64,000 bases of DNA from Rheinheimera hassiensis (GTDB lineage Bacteria > Pseudomonadota > Gammaproteobacteria > Enterobacterales > Alteromonadaceae): the NCBI RefSeq assembly GCF_022436675.1, contig NZ_JAKUJZ010000001.1:124001-188000 (forward strand), written 5' to 3'. This document shows positions 1 to 6,632 of the stretch, piece by piece. Position numbers and translations under genes: made by a program. Positions within the stretch are counted from its first letter, which is position 1. Every line of letters begins with the position of its first letter. The notes beneath the pieces were generated by a model. The model ran no database searches. It worked only from the letters and a program-made list of their open reading frames with translations, and was not told the DNA's origin.

Positions 1-926
1 AACTGTTCCGTGCCATTGAAGATGGCGACATTGCCAACATTAATCCCAATGGCAAAATCAGAGTTATTCTCTCAAGAAGAGCTAATCACAATACATTATT
101 GTTAACTGAACGCTGCGATAATCGATGTCAATTCTGCTCTCAACCGCCTAAAGACGGCGATGACAGCTGGCTGCTGGAACAAGCAATTCTGGCAATATGT
201 GCATTTAACTTAGACGGGGAAATTGGTCTTAGTGGGGGCGAGCCATTACTTTATCGTGATGATTTTATAAGGCTACTTGATACCACAATAGAGCACGCAC
301 CTCGCACCAGACTGCACATACTCACTAATGGTCGGGCATTTGCAGATCTGTCATTTACCAAATCAGTAGCACAACGTACAGAACATCTATCAATGAGTTT
401 CGGCATTCCCCTTTATGCTGCCAACAGTGCGGTTCACGATAAGCTCGTCGGCGCAGAAGGTGCTTTTAATGAGACAGTAAAAGGCATAATAAACGCCGGC
501 AACTCAGGAATAAATATCGAACTTCGATTCATCCCTACCAGCGAAAATGCGCAAGAATTGCCATTCGTTGCCGAATACGCCAATAGAGTTTTTACCAACA
601 TTAATCAGATTTCAGTGATGAATATGGAGCCTATGGGGTGGGCACGTAAAAACTGGGATGAGCTGTATTTGCATCCCTTGGAGTACCCTTTAATACTTGA
701 GTATGCAGCAAAAATAACACGGCAAAACAGTACCCCGCTGTACTTGTTTAATTATCCGTTATGCCAGTTACCTGAACACTTGCACGAGTTGTCAGTTCAA
801 TCCATTTCTGACTGGAAAAACTATTATCCGGAAGAATGCTCTTCATGTTCGATGAAAAGCCAATGCGGTGGTTTTTTCGCATCAGCCAAAGGAAAATTTC
901 TTCAATCACCTCAGAGGTATATATGA
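1..926 (+). CDS. hxsC: HxsC, His-Xaa-Ser system radical SAM maturase (5' end outside window)
   Basis: The reading frame is open from base 3 with no start, so the N-terminus lies upstream; 307 codons are visible. The radical SAM CxxxCxxC cluster reads CDNRCQFC (cysteine codons near 114-137) and is followed by SQPPKDGDD and the glycine-rich SGGEPLL strand that contacts SAM. A C-terminal cysteine group (CSSCSMKSQC) resembles an auxiliary cluster site. The N-terminal stretch DGDIANINPNGKIRV and the SQPPK motif are, from memory of the family, typical of HxsC. HxsC is one of two radical SAM enzymes (HxsB, HxsC) thought to modify the repeat protein HxsA; the chemistry is not established. The stop overlaps the hxsA start (ATGA), so the two are translationally coupled. 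hxsB and hxsD are expected just upstream of the window. Confidence 0.85.
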   Translation, partial: LFRAIEDGDIANINPNGKIRVILSRRANHNTLLLTERCDNRCQFCSQPPKDGDDSWLLEQAILAICAFNLDGEIGLSGGEPLLYRDDFIRLLDTTIEHAPRTRLHILTNGRAFADLSFTKSVAQRTEHLSMSFGIPLYAANSAVHDKLVGAEGAFNETVKGIINAGNSGINIELRFIPTSENAQELPFVAEYANRVFTNINQISVMNMEPMGWARKNWDELYLHPLEYPLILEYAAKITRQNSTPLYLFNYPLCQLPEHLHELSVQSISDWKNYYPEECSSCSMKSQCGGFFASAKGKFLQSPQRYI

Positions 927-1504
927 AACGCTTGTTGAATTTAGCTGCTTTCTTACCAGGCTTTTTAAGTCTCAATAGCAACGCCTCTGATTTTGATGCA
1001 GGGCCGGCAGCAGATAATTATCGTGATTTTGGCTTAGATAGCCTGGAGCTATCGCCTTTAAGCAACGAAACACCCATTTATATTGCCGGGCATCGCAGTC
1101 ATCGCTCTCATAGCAGTCACCGAAGCCATAGCTCTCATCGCTCCTCAGCTGGTGGTTCTTATACTCCCTATACGCCACCCACGCCGAAGCCATCTGCTCC
1201 AGAGCCGAAAAAGCCAACACCTGCGAAATCAACACCACCAAGCAGTGCATCGCCTAATGCCTCAACTACAATAAATACTAAGCAAGCTGCGGATACACTG
1301 ACCGACCAACAGAAACGTAAGTTACTGATAATGCGGGTGCAATTGGCTTTATATTCCAGTGGCCATTATTTAGGCGCGATAGACGGCATAATGGGCCCTC
1401 AATTAAGAAGCAGTATTAAAAAATATCGGGCAGAGCATTACTTGATGGATTCAGAGCAAATAGACGGCGGGCTACTTAGCTCTTTGGGCGTTAGTGCCAA
1501 CTAA
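923..1504 (+). CDS. hxsA: HxsA, His-Xaa-Ser repeat protein with peptidoglycan-binding-like domain
   Basis: 193 aa. The ATG at 923 is chosen because AGAGG lies 5 nt upstream and it overlaps the hxsC stop; an upstream in-frame start would read through hxsC. Residues 1-22 form a signal peptide with likely cleavage after SNA. Residues 57-74 are six perfect His-X-Ser triplets (HRS, HRS, HSS, HRS, HSS, HRS; bases 1091-1144). A Pro/Lys/Thr/Ser-rich linker (about 79-115) follows, then a C-terminal domain (about 130-193) resembling PG_binding_1, with YSSGHYLGAIDGIMGP as its core. This architecture matches the HxsA family, the predicted substrate of HxsB/HxsC. The nature of the modification and the function of the exported product are unknown. 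The PG-binding domain suggests location at the cell wall (inference). Confidence 0.87.
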   Translation: MKRLLNLAAFLPGFLSLNSNASDFDAGPAADNYRDFGLDSLELSPLSNETPIYIAGHRSHRSHSSHRSHSSHRSSAGGSYTPYTPPTPKPSAPEPKKPTPAKSTPPSSASPNASTTINTKQAADTLTDQQKRKLLIMRVQLALYSSGHYLGAIDGIMGPQLRSSIKKYRAEHYLMDSEQIDGGLLSSLGVSAN

Positions 1505-1638
1505 TTACCTCCTAGTTTTTATGCGGATTGCTTGGATTTAAAGAAATCGAGAGAAATGGAAAGGACTGGTGTCATTGATATTTCCGCCAAAAAAATATGC
1601 CTTTGCCGAATCAATGTCACTGACCCTATTGATTGATT

Positions 1639-1682
1639 CAAAAAATCGTAAGCGCTCCATTACCCTGCGGGGCGCTTACGAT
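1639..1682 (-). terminator. Rho-independent terminator of the secreted-protein gene at 1690-2616
   Basis: Arms ATCGTAAGCGC (1645-1655) and GCGCTTACGAT (1672-1682) pair perfectly and extend by three more pairs, one a G-T wobble, into the loop. On the minus strand the stem is followed by a run of T (complement of 1640-1644). It lies just after the stop of the minus-strand gene. No comparable T run follows on the plus strand, so it probably does not terminate hxsA. Confidence 0.8.
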
Positions 1683-1689
1683 AGTTTGG

Positions 1690-2616
1690 TTAAAGTGGGT
1701 TTCTACAAACTGTTTCAGTACTATTCGAACAGTCTGTTATTGTTACTGTCCCTTTTGGTACTTGAGTATTGTTAGTATTTGGTACAATCAGTCCAAACGT
1801 TCTCAATGCTGAACGAAATGCATTCCAAGATGAAAGGGACATATTTGAAACATTATAGGTTTTACTTACAAAAGGATTTGCACTTTCCAAATCAAATTGA
1901 TTACCATTTGCATCAATTAATTTTGTAAATTTAAAATGTACGTTGTCATCCATGTCATAAAAGTCAATGTCAGCGTAAACACTGGAGCCATCAGCGAATA
2001 AAAATACTAAAGATGGCATAACCATATTTAAATTCGAGTTATTTGCTATCTTCATTCCCGCACTTAATAGAACAATGCTTTTTTCTAAGAAAGTCTGCCT
2101 AAGATCTGATTTATTAAAATGATTTATAATCTTTGTTTCAACAAAGGATGCTCCGATTATTTCATATCCTGAGCTCACGACGGTAGATGGTATTGATATT
2201 GCTCGTTGATGTACTAATTTTCTCATATCGTTTGTTGCGTTAGCTAAATCAATGAAGTCATTGTATTCTTCACTAGTTAGATTAACCTCACTTATTGAGT
2301 AAGTGTAATTCCAATGGCAATCTTGAATAAATCCACCGCGCCCATCTGGTTCTCTAGATTTAGGATCACAAACTAAATTTGATTTTTTTGATGCCCTGAA
2401 TTTCTTCATTTGAAGACTATCAAAGTTCATGATTCTTATGTAGCGATCGATTATATTAGATTTCCTTTTTGCTTCTTCGTAAAATTGAGCATCTGTTATA
2501 CAACTGGCGCATTCAGTGTGCTCTGAGTCTTTTAGACTAACAGCAGCTTGAGTTTGAAATGAAAAAGAGCAGGCTATAAATGCTAATGATGAAATGGTTA
2601 TAAATAAATTTTTCAT
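1690..2616 (-). CDS. Unrecognised secreted cysteine-containing protein
   Basis: 308 aa; I do not recognise the family. It begins with a Lys then hydrophobic signal peptide (residues 1-24, likely cleaved after QTQA). FIAC at residues 13-16 could alternatively be a poor lipobox. The mature part has a CxxC (ECASC) near its start, further Cys in LVCDP and QDCHW, and two near the C-terminus (TDCSN, TVCRN), suggesting disulfides in the periplasm or outside the cell. The C-terminal third is Asp/Asn-rich with beta-like stretches (FLFADGSSVYADIDFYD). The gene and its upstream region are visibly richer in A+T than the neighbours, a sign of recent acquisition. It converges on hxsA, has its own terminator, and sits beside transposase debris. 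Confidence 0.75.
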   Translation of the reverse strand: MKNLFITISSLAFIACSFSFQTQAAVSLKDSEHTECASCITDAQFYEEAKRKSNIIDRYIRIMNFDSLQMKKFRASKKSNLVCDPKSREPDGRGGFIQDCHWNYTYSISEVNLTSEEYNDFIDLANATNDMRKLVHQRAISIPSTVVSSGYEIIGASFVETKIINHFNKSDLRQTFLEKSIVLLSAGMKIANNSNLNMVMPSLVFLFADGSSVYADIDFYDMDDNVHFKFTKLIDANGNQFDLESANPFVSKTYNVSNMSLSSWNAFRSALRTFGLIVPNTNNTQVPKGTVTITDCSNSTETVCRNPL

Positions 2617-2858
2617 AAATTAATTATTCTCGATAACAATAGAGTCAAGTAAGTTGCATAAATATAATAAAAAATGCAACAATTTCACTTTAGCATATTA
2701 AAGGAAAATATTAAAGCTATTTTAGGAACAAATTGCGATGTTTATGTTTGCGTGGTAGATGCTTATTGCTATTGTGTTTTGTTATTTATTTACATGCCCT
2801 TATCAGATCTCTAGAGAGGTTCCGCTGGGATTCTGGATCATGGTGAGATTACGAGTGT
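2617..2858. other. AT-rich non-coding segment between the secreted-protein gene and transposase remnant
   Basis: No convincing gene is seen. Near 2652-2680 an inverted repeat GTTGCAT...ATGCAAC is separated by an A/T-only spacer, upstream of the 1690-2616 gene. It could be an operator or simply a low-complexity palindrome. The base composition matches the adjoining AT-rich gene rather than the rest of the window. Confidence 0.4.
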
Positions 2859-3118
2859 TCATTTAGTCACCACACTCATGCCAGCTTCCAACACCGCATT
2901 AAGATAGTCTGCATTCATTAAAGCCTGACGTTGCTTTCTTCTGATACTCATTTTTCGCTTCTCAGCGCGTAACATAGTCAAGCTAAAGTGTCGCATCGAG
3001 GCAAGATTGGCTGCAGGATTACCACGGTAAATCTGGCACACATCCTTACCTAAGCTCACATCCAGCAACCTGTGTACCTGATTTTCGATCCTCGAATGCT
3101 CTCGCACTGCACGGAATT
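2859..3118 (-). pseudogene. C-terminal fragment of an ISAs1-type transposase
   Basis: About 85 codons are readable (from FRAVREHSRIEN to the stop at 2859). They resemble the end of ISAs1-family DDE transposases: a REHSRIENQVHRLLDV block (family form R.HWGIEN..HW.LDV, carrying the catalytic Glu), then RGNPAANLASMRHFSLTMLR and a basic SIRRKQRQALMNADYL tail. The catalytic core upstream is missing. The frame runs into TAATAA exactly where the palindromic element at 3119-3182 begins, so the gene was truncated there. It cannot encode an active transposase. Confidence 0.75.
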
Positions 3119-3182
3119 ATTAGGATCAGATAAGAACTAAACCTGATACCTCACAGTAATTTCAGTTTTATCTGACACCCTT
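3119..3182. repeat. Palindromic repeat element, copy A
   Basis: A ~64-bp sequence whose ends are imperfect inverted repeats (TTAGGATCAGATAAGAACTAA against TTCAGTTTTATCTGACACCC read in reverse complement), with the core ACCTGATACCTCA. A second copy with the same core lies at 3980-4042. It abuts the broken end of the transposase fragment. It looks like a small non-autonomous or REP/MITE-like element; no family name is assigned. Confidence 0.65.
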
Positions 3183-3187
3183 TGTCT

Positions 3188-3844
3188 TCATTTATTTTTT
3201 TCAGCCCCTATTGCTCTCAAAAGCCAACCAAGCTCAGTAGCCTGGCACTTACGTTTTAGCCCACCCGGCACGTCAAGCTTTTCCAGGCAGTTAAGACTGT
3301 AAACCTTGCTATAGAGTTTATGCATCTCAGCGCTATCAACAGAAAACGGTGGGCCTGGCAGTTGCGTTTGGTCGTACTCAAAGCAAATAACCAGTTGCGG
3401 CGCACTTTGGCTGATGGTTATCAGGTGTTGTGCATAGCGCTGTCGCATAGCGTCAGGCAAGGCTACCAGCGCGGCGCGGTCGTATATGGCGGCAACCGGG
3501 CCGAGGGTGTGTTTTGATAACTGAAAAATATCGCCGACAAACACCTGCAGCTTGTCAGCTTGATAATGCTGCAAGTTACCCGCGCTACTCACGCTGGGTG
3601 TTAGCCCCAGCTCAGCAAACAGTTCTTGCACCGCCATTTCGTTTAACTCAGCGCCAACCACCGAATAACCCTGCGCCAATAGCCAGTGTATATCGAGGCT
3701 TTTACCGCACAGCGGCAGAAAAACAGTAGCGCCGGGCGCGAGGGCCAGCTGATTAAACCAACTTACCAGCAAAGGATTGACCGCCGCCTGATGAAAGGCA
3801 ATTTCTCTTTTTTGCCATTTTTCCTGCCAGAATTCCGGGTTCAC
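3188..3844 (-). CDS. tpm: Thiopurine S-methyltransferase
   Basis: 218 aa, the usual length for bacterial Tpm. It opens with FWQEKWQKREIAFHQ, the family's N-terminal signature. The SAM-binding loop PLCGKSLD is at residues 44-51, followed by GYSVVGAELNEMAVQELF, and AIYDRAALVALP corresponds to motif IV. The cytosolic enzyme uses SAM to methylate thiopurines; in bacteria tellurite and selenium oxyanion derivatives are also substrates (family knowledge). The gene stands alone, bracketed by the two palindromic elements at 3119 and 3980, with no operon partner. A stretch of about 290 bases upstream holds only repeats, listed separately. Confidence 0.92.
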   Translation of the reverse strand: MNPEFWQEKWQKREIAFHQAAVNPLLVSWFNQLALAPGATVFLPLCGKSLDIHWLLAQGYSVVGAELNEMAVQELFAELGLTPSVSSAGNLQHYQADKLQVFVGDIFQLSKHTLGPVAAIYDRAALVALPDAMRQRYAQHLITISQSAPQLVICFEYDQTQLPGPPFSVDSAEMHKLYSKVYSLNCLEKLDVPGGLKRKCQATELGWLLRAIGAEKNK

Positions 3845-3936
3845 ATGTTCTCCTTTTACTTTACTGATAATGGCCCACGATCAACCGGCCATCGATATCG
3901 CTATTTTGCACTATAACATCTGTCGTTTGGTATTTA

Positions 3937-3976
3937 TGACGGAAACAATTGCCTGATTAAACTCATGCAAAATTCT
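3937..3976. repeat. 40-bp direct repeat, copy 1
   Basis: Starts TGACGGAAACAATTGCC and ends CAAAATTCT. It matches 4053-4092 with only two mismatches over 40 bases. The two copies flank the palindromic element at 3980-4042 almost exactly. Confidence 0.85.
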
Positions 3977-3979
3977 AAT

Positions 3980-4042
3980 ATTAGGGGCAGATAAAAATTA
4001 AACCTGATACCTCAACATAATTTAGTTTTGCTCTGACCTTAT
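3980..4042. repeat. Palindromic repeat element, copy B
   Basis: Same core (AAACCTGATACCTCA) and same imperfect terminal inversion as 3119-3182: the left end ATTAGGGGCAGATAAAAATT resembles the reverse complement of the right end AGTTTTGCTCTGACCTTAT. It lies between the two 40-bp direct repeats. Confidence 0.7.
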
Positions 4043-4052
4043 TGGTGTTATG

Positions 4053-4092
4053 TGACGGAAACAATTGCCAGATTAAACTCATACAAAATTCT
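4053..4092. repeat. 40-bp direct repeat, copy 2
   Basis: Copy of 3937-3976 with two substitutions (CCA for CCT, ATAC for ATGC). The flanking sequence also shows weak similarity (GGTGTTATG against GGTATTTA), so the duplicated unit may be slightly longer than 40 bp. Confidence 0.85.
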
Positions 4093-4140
4093 GTTTTAAG
4101 TAAAATCAGGCTAAATGTTTCCGAACCCATTTGCAGGCTG

Positions 4141-5304
4141 TTAAGGCTGCTTGGTCGCTTCCTGATTCAGCAGTGCCACCATGGCTTTTGCCACACCGGC
4201 AGAGGAAAGCTGATTCTGGCCTGTGATGATACGTCCATCTATCTCAATATGTGGCGTATTACGTGGGCTGTATAGAAAAGTACCGCCACGCTCTTCAATG
4301 GTTTTGGTAATTAAAAACGGGAACTGCTTAAAATAGGGCCTGTCCTGCAGCTCATACTCGTCGGGAGAACCGCTGATACGCCGCCCTTTTACCAAATACT
4401 CGCCGTTTTTCAGGCGAAGGTGGGCAATGCCGGCCGTGCCATGACAAACAGCGGAGATAAGGCCACCGTGCTGTTCATAAATCTCCATGCTGATTTTTTG
4501 CAGTTGCGGGTGATCGGCCACCCCATACATAGCATTGGAGCCTCCCACATAATGCACAGCCCGGTAGTCTTTAGCGACAATCTGCTCAGGCTTCATGGTA
4601 TGACCAATGGCATACATAAAATCGCGGTCGTATAAATACTGCTTATGTTTTTGCTCAGAGGTATCGATATAAGCCAGCGGCAGAGCGCCCCCTTGCGGGC
4701 TGACAAAGTCAACACTGAATCCCGCCTTGCTGAATTCATCGTAAGCATTAACGATTTCAGAGAAGCTGACGCCGGCGGGCAGGGCGGAATCCCCATGAAA
4801 GTGCGCGCTGGAAAGAATAAACAAAATGCGCTTGCCGTTGTAATGGCTGGCCTTGCCAACGGCGCTCTTGCTTAAGATCTGCCAGACCCCGTCGAGCTTT
4901 TTCAGTAACAACATATCGATATATCGCTGCTGCCTGGCCGGCATTAAGATTTCTGCTTTCACCGTAGCCAGGGTGCCTTCTATATCTATATTTAGAATAC
5001 GGCCGATGCGACCGTTAAACTTGCCCTGATTTTCCGCTTTATACAAATTGATATAATCGCTGGCCGGTAATTCCCAATAGGCCATATCAGCTTTTTCCAG
5101 ATACAGCCGTGCCTGACGGTGAAAGGCTTGCTGTAGCCTGGTTTTATCGCTGTAGGCACTGCCATGGAAATAATGATTGATGGCCGCCTCTATGGCGATA
5201 GTTTCTTCTGTTTTAATCACATTGGCGTCTGAAAAGGCCGTACTGGCCTGCACAAAGGCCTGTGAAATAAGCAAGGTTACAAGTCCGAATAACCAATTTT
5301 TCAT
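4141..5304 (-). CDS. Exported NTF2-like (Lumazine_bd_2-type) + DJ-1/PfpI fusion protein
   Basis: 387 aa from the ATG at 5304, chosen because GGAGGG lies 6 nt upstream and it opens a clean signal peptide (MKNWLFGLVTLLISQAFVQA). A longer frame to 5361 would put non-signal sequence in front. Residues ~25-135 look like an NTF2-like fold of the putative lumazine-binding/SnoaL kind (AIEAAINHYFHGSAYSDKT, VKAEILMP, DGVWQILSKS). Residues ~150-380 are a DJ-1/PfpI glutamine-amidotransferase-like domain with nucleophile elbow SAVCHGTAG and an upstream conserved Glu (GVSFSEIVNAYDEF). Periplasmic location is predicted. Members include chaperones, deglycase/glyoxalase-like enzymes and hydrolases, so the substrate is unknown. 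It lies directly downstream of the AraC-type gene and is a plausible target of it. Confidence 0.8.
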   Translation of the reverse strand: MKNWLFGLVTLLISQAFVQASTAFSDANVIKTEETIAIEAAINHYFHGSAYSDKTRLQQAFHRQARLYLEKADMAYWELPASDYINLYKAENQGKFNGRIGRILNIDIEGTLATVKAEILMPARQQRYIDMLLLKKLDGVWQILSKSAVGKASHYNGKRILFILSSAHFHGDSALPAGVSFSEIVNAYDEFSKAGFSVDFVSPQGGALPLAYIDTSEQKHKQYLYDRDFMYAIGHTMKPEQIVAKDYRAVHYVGGSNAMYGVADHPQLQKISMEIYEQHGGLISAVCHGTAGIAHLRLKNGEYLVKGRRISGSPDEYELQDRPYFKQFPFLITKTIEERGGTFLYSPRNTPHIEIDGRIITGQNQLSSAGVAKAMVALLNQEATKQP

Positions 5305-5353
5305 CGTTTTACCCTCCGTTAAAGTGGATGGCCAGCTTAGCGAAGGGGTATGG

Positions 5354-5384
5354 AAAAACACTACGAAATGATAATTTCGTAGTG
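5354..5384 (-). terminator. Palindrome with T tract after the AraC-type gene
   Basis: Perfect 11-bp arms CACTACGAAAT (5359-5369) and ATTTCGTAGTG (5374-5384) are separated by GATA. On the minus strand the stem is followed by TTTTT (complement of 5354-5358). It lies between the AraC-type stop and the start of the DJ-1 fusion gene. An intrinsic terminator is the simplest reading. Its low G+C and perfect symmetry also permit an operator function. Confidence 0.6.
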
Positions 5385-5389
5385 TCGGA

Positions 5390-6517
5390 TTATGCTTCAG
5401 AAATCTTGTCTGATGCCTGCTGGCGAAACTTAGCCGGGGTGGTGCCGGTAAATTTCTTAAATGCAGAATAAAAGGTGGAAAGGCTGTTGTAGCCGGATAT
5501 ATCGGCTACGTATTCGGCGCTTAAGGATTCGTCAGACAACAATAATGACTTGGCATGCTCAATACGTTTTTCATTCAGGTAGTGGGTAAAGGACATATTC
5601 AGGTTGTCATTTATAAACTGAGACAGCCTGGACGTATTAATGCCCAAGCGTTTGGCTAACTGTGCCAGCGTAAGATTGGGATTTAGAAATAACTGCTCCC
5701 CGGTCATCAATGGGGTTAGCCTGGCCATTATGGCTGCAGCGTCATCCTCCGGGATCTTCTTATCCTGATACCGGTTTTGCCGGCGTTCGCGGCGGGCCAG
5801 CATAACCATCATTATGCTCAGGTAAAGTATCAGCGAAAAGCTTAGTGCGCCGCTAATATAGGAGGTATAAGGACCGGTAAAATATGCAATCCAAATCACC
5901 GCGCAGCCCAGCCATACGCTCAGGCAAAGGGTGTGTGCAACAGGTAAACTGAAGGCCTTTTGCAGGGCTTTTGTTCTGGCCTGATGCAACAGCGGTAGTA
6001 TCTGTAGCAGGCTGAGCACCAGATAAAGCAGCCAGACATAGTTGACCACCTTATACAGAATATGGCCCCACAGCGCTGCATGGCTTTGATAAGGATAAAT
6101 CACGCCAATAACAATGATAGCCAACATTGGCAGCAGCACATTGGCCCAGGCGTATTTGTGTACCCGAGCCGGGCGCACTACCGAAAGACAGTACAGATAC
6201 AAAAATGGCCCAATCAGCAAACAGGCAGATAAGCCCAGCTGCAGGAAGATTTTTGCCAGGTCAGGCGAGAAATAGAAAAATACCGATTTGCCCACCCTTA
6301 TGGTCAGCATCGTCAGCAAACAAGCCAGCAGCACGTCACTCAGGCTGCGCGGGGCTTTGCTCAGCAGATAGCCTATCAGCAACAAAGCATTAAATACGCC
6401 CAAGGCGCTGAAAAAGAAAAGCAGTTGTGTTGTCATCAATGCATTATCAAATGGCGCGGCCATAGTTGCCGGTGACACTATATCTGTTGTAGTGGGGTTA
6501 TAGGAACTATAAACCAC
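5390..6517 (-). CDS. Membrane-anchored AraC-family transcriptional regulator
   Basis: 375 aa. The N-terminal ~240 residues hold about seven hydrophobic segments (for example LLFFFSALGVFNALLLIGYL and VLLPMLAIIVIGVIYPYQ). The C-terminal ~100 residues are an AraC HTH pair: LTLAQLAKRLGINTSRLSQF then the second helix-turn-helix with YVADISGYNSLSTFYSAFKK and GTTPAKFRQ. This integral-membrane-sensor plus AraC architecture is common in Alteromonadales and is thought to sense an envelope signal. The listed start is a GTG with a weak ribosome site; in-frame ATGs at residues 19 and 28 are credible alternatives. The next gene downstream is the exported DJ-1 fusion. Confidence 0.85.
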   Translation of the reverse strand: MVYSSYNPTTTDIVSPATMAAPFDNALMTTQLLFFFSALGVFNALLLIGYLLSKAPRSLSDVLLACLLTMLTIRVGKSVFFYFSPDLAKIFLQLGLSACLLIGPFLYLYCLSVVRPARVHKYAWANVLLPMLAIIVIGVIYPYQSHAALWGHILYKVVNYVWLLYLVLSLLQILPLLHQARTKALQKAFSLPVAHTLCLSVWLGCAVIWIAYFTGPYTSYISGALSFSLILYLSIMMVMLARRERRQNRYQDKKIPEDDAAAIMARLTPLMTGEQLFLNPNLTLAQLAKRLGINTSRLSQFINDNLNMSFTHYLNEKRIEHAKSLLLSDESLSAEYVADISGYNSLSTFYSAFKKFTGTTPAKFRQQASDKISEA

Positions 6518-6632
6518 CTATTTATCCCTGAAGCGAAGTATGCTACCGGAAATCGGGCCGCAGAAGCTCTCTCATTTGTTTGAAATCATCGTCATTCAAA
6601 GATCTGGAATGTATTTTCATGTTCCACCAGTT

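Noticed and set aside
1608-1639. Inverted repeat GAATCAAT...ATTGATTC upstream of the terminator
   Set aside because: Only 8-bp arms with a 16-base loop in AT-rich DNA and no T tract; likely chance, though it adjoins a real terminator.
1569-1775. 68-codon frame downstream of hxsA
   Set aside because: It runs through the terminator of the minus-strand gene and into its coding sequence, with no signal of selection for a protein.
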